NCBI RefSeq assembly: GCF_009907385.1
Contig: NZ_JAAATR010000073.1
Coordinates: 62,001-126,000, forward strand
Reading direction: 5' to 3'
Source: Atlantibacter hermannii
GTDB taxonomy: Bacteria > Pseudomonadota > Gammaproteobacteria > Enterobacterales > Enterobacteriaceae
Length of the DNA stretch: 64,000 bases
A model generated the notes under the pieces. The model had not been told where the DNA came from, searched no databases, and saw nothing but the letters and a program-made list of their open reading frames with translations. This document shows positions 62,707 through 64,000 of the stretch, piece after piece. A program made the position numbers and the translations under genes. The first letter of the stretch is position 1; each line of letters begins with the position of its first letter.

Positions 62707-64000
62707 ATGTTTTCAGGACTCAATCAAGACGAAACCAAAAAGCTCGCGGCGCTGGATCTGCTGCGCCGGGATGATACGCCACGCGATCGGATCTTAGGTG
62801 AATTCGCGCGTCTGGCGAGCACGATCATGGGTGTTTCCGGCTGTTTTGTCACGATTTTCGATCCTAAATTCCAGTACATCAAATACGCCCATAACATCGC
62901 GCTGCCCGAGAAAATACCGGCGGAGCAGTCGATGTGCCAGCACTCGGTGTACGCCTGCGAATCGATTATTTGCCCCGACGCCCGCCAGGATGCGCGCTTT
63001 CATCATCATCCGCTGGTACAGAGCGGCGCAGCGGTGTTCTACGCCGCCTCGCCGCTTAAAACCCGCGATGAGTTTGTGCTGGGTACGCTCTGCGTCACCG
63101 AACAGTACCCGGTAAAACCTTCACAGGAAAAGATCGACCAGTTCCTGCATATCGCCTCGCTGGCCAGCGCGTATCTGGAAGCCTGGTATTCCGTCGGGCA
63201 GATTGATGCGTTAACCGGCTTGCCTAACCGGCAGAACCTACTCAATGAACTGGAAAGGATCGTGCGGTCGAAAACCACCGAGTTGCATACGCTGCTGCTT
63301 TTCGACTGCATCGAAATCCCTAAGCTGTATGAGCTTTCGCGCTACTTAGGGGTTGCCGCCGTGGAAACCATGCTGCGCAACTTCGGCGCGCTGCTGCGGC
63401 TGCGCCTCGATCTGAGCAGGACCATCCCGCTTTATTCCTTCGCGACCGGGCGCTTCGCGGTGCTGGTCAAAGCCAGTCAGGCCAGCGCGATTGTGGAAAA
63501 AGCCGAGCGCATGCCGCCGACGCTGGCGAGCATTACCGGAGATATCGAGTTACAGCTGCAAACCCATACCGGCTACGCGCTGTTCTGCCCTTCCCAGACC
63601 AGCGGACAGGAGGTGTTCCGCCACGTTATCAGCGCGCTGCATGAGGCCATTCGTCAGGGCGTGCCGGTAAAAGCCTTCGACCCGGTGCTGGACCGCAAAC
63701 GCAACGACGACTTTAAGCTGCTGTACGACATCGGCGAAGCGATTAAAGCGCCCGGGCAGCTCTCTCTGGTGTATCAGCCGAAAATCTCGTTGCACACCGG
63801 AGAGACCATCGGCGCGGAAGCGTTATTGCGCTGGGACCACCCGACGCGCGGCAATATTCCCCCTTCCACCATCGTCGCGCTGGTGGAAAGAACCACGCTG
63901 ATGAGAGATATCACCCAGTGGGTCATTCGGGAAGCCATCCGCCAGACATTAATCTGGCGCAAAAGCGGTATTTATCTGCCGATCTCGATTAACGTCACGG
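62707..64000 (+). CDS. GAF-GGDEF-EAL cyclic-di-GMP phosphodiesterase (3' end beyond window)
   Basis: Frame open from ATG 62707 to the window edge (431 codons seen). Residues about 20-160 form a GAF domain (IFDPKFQYIKYAHNIALPEK, SMCQHSVYACESIICPDARQ, PLKTRDEFVLGTLCV). A GGDEF-like domain begins DALTGLPNRQNLL near residue 166, but its active-site loop reads ATGRF, so diguanylate cyclase activity is lost. An EAL domain starts near residue 340 with GAEALLRWDHP (EAL at 371-373). It probably hydrolyses c-di-GMP in response to a GAF ligand. The remaining catalytic residues lie outside the window. Confidence 0.88.
   Translation, partial: MFSGLNQDETKKLAALDLLRRDDTPRDRILGEFARLASTIMGVSGCFVTIFDPKFQYIKYAHNIALPEKIPAEQSMCQHSVYACESIICPDARQDARFHHHPLVQSGAAVFYAASPLKTRDEFVLGTLCVTEQYPVKPSQEKIDQFLHIASLASAYLEAWYSVGQIDALTGLPNRQNLLNELERIVRSKTTELHTLLLFDCIEIPKLYELSRYLGVAAVETMLRNFGALLRLRLDLSRTIPLYSFATGRFAVLVKASQASAIVEKAERMPPTLASITGDIELQLQTHTGYALFCPSQTSGQEVFRHVISALHEAIRQGVPVKAFDPVLDRKRNDDFKLLYDIGEAIKAPGQLSLVYQPKISLHTGETIGAEALLRWDHPTRGNIPPSTIVALVERTTLMRDITQWVIREAIRQTLIWRKSGIYLPISINVT

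Noticed and set aside
1..64000. CRISPR arrays, tRNA or rRNA genes, insertion sequences or prophage genes
   Set aside because: I looked for regular repeats, cloverleaf-type sequences, transposases and integrases on both strands and saw none I could support.

Overview
The window is chromosomal DNA from a member of the Enterobacteriaceae (Enterobacter/Kosakonia/Klebsiella-like). Several blocks keep Escherichia/Salmonella gene order: ynfC-ynfD, an osmU-type transporter, bioD2-mlc-ynfL-ynfM, ydgU-ydgD-mdtI-mdtJ, pptA-GST-ansP, yncE-yncD, mnaT-ydcZ-ydcY and ydeI/ydeJ. The DNA is GC-rich except for an AT-richer stretch at about 19.8-27.6 kb. I see no rRNA, tRNA, CRISPR array or insertion sequence. 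Species cannot be fixed from the sequence alone.

Layout. 0-7.2 kb: lipoprotein ynfC (cut by the window edge), ynfD, the N-acetylmuramate genes murQ-murP (without murR) and a four-gene betaine/osmoprotectant ABC transporter. 7.2-15 kb: dethiobiotin synthetase paralogue bioD2, glucose repressor mlc, the ynfL/ynfM pair, an M32 carboxypeptidase, the tiny membrane protein ydgU with an RstA box but no asr, protease ydgD and the spermidine exporter mdtJI. 15.4-19.8 kb: ASCH and Nudix genes, then eptA-basR-basS (pmrCAB) behind a PmrA box. 19.9-22.5 kb: a small pair with an Imm63-like protein, a YcxB-like membrane protein, yaiL and a cold-shock-domain protein.

22.6-27.5 kb is the most unusual part. 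A WYL-type (BrxR/CapW-like) repressor fused to a SIS-like domain diverges from an operon encoding a large radical SAM enzyme, a GreA-like transcript-cleavage factor and a divergent thymidylate-kinase-like protein. A perfect inverted repeat lies in the shared promoter region. I do not recognise this set as a described system. A working idea is that it makes or processes a nucleotide analogue under WYL/SIS control, with the Gre-like factor protecting host RNA polymerase.

27.6-35 kb: umuC and umuD are separated by a glutamine amidotransferase gene, each with its own LexA box. Then come a porin-tail remnant, a HAD phosphatase, nhoA, a norR without norVW but with two NorR sites, pptA and a GST. 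35-47 kb: ansP, a DUF1176 protein, a MscS-type channel, an MFS transporter, yncE and yncD around a Fur box, a 57-residue gene, GntR and XRE-cupin regulators, and mnaT-ydcZ/ydcY. 47-54 kb: srfA-srfB-srfC. 54-59.4 kb: a four-gene sugar operon (MFS, two Gfo/Idh/MocA dehydrogenases, one TIM-barrel isomerase) facing a LacI regulator across two operators. 59.4-64 kb: ydeI, a membrane-anchored protein with a DUF421 protein, a CinA-family amidohydrolase, a TauD-type dioxygenase and a GAF-GGDEF-EAL phosphodiesterase that runs off the window.
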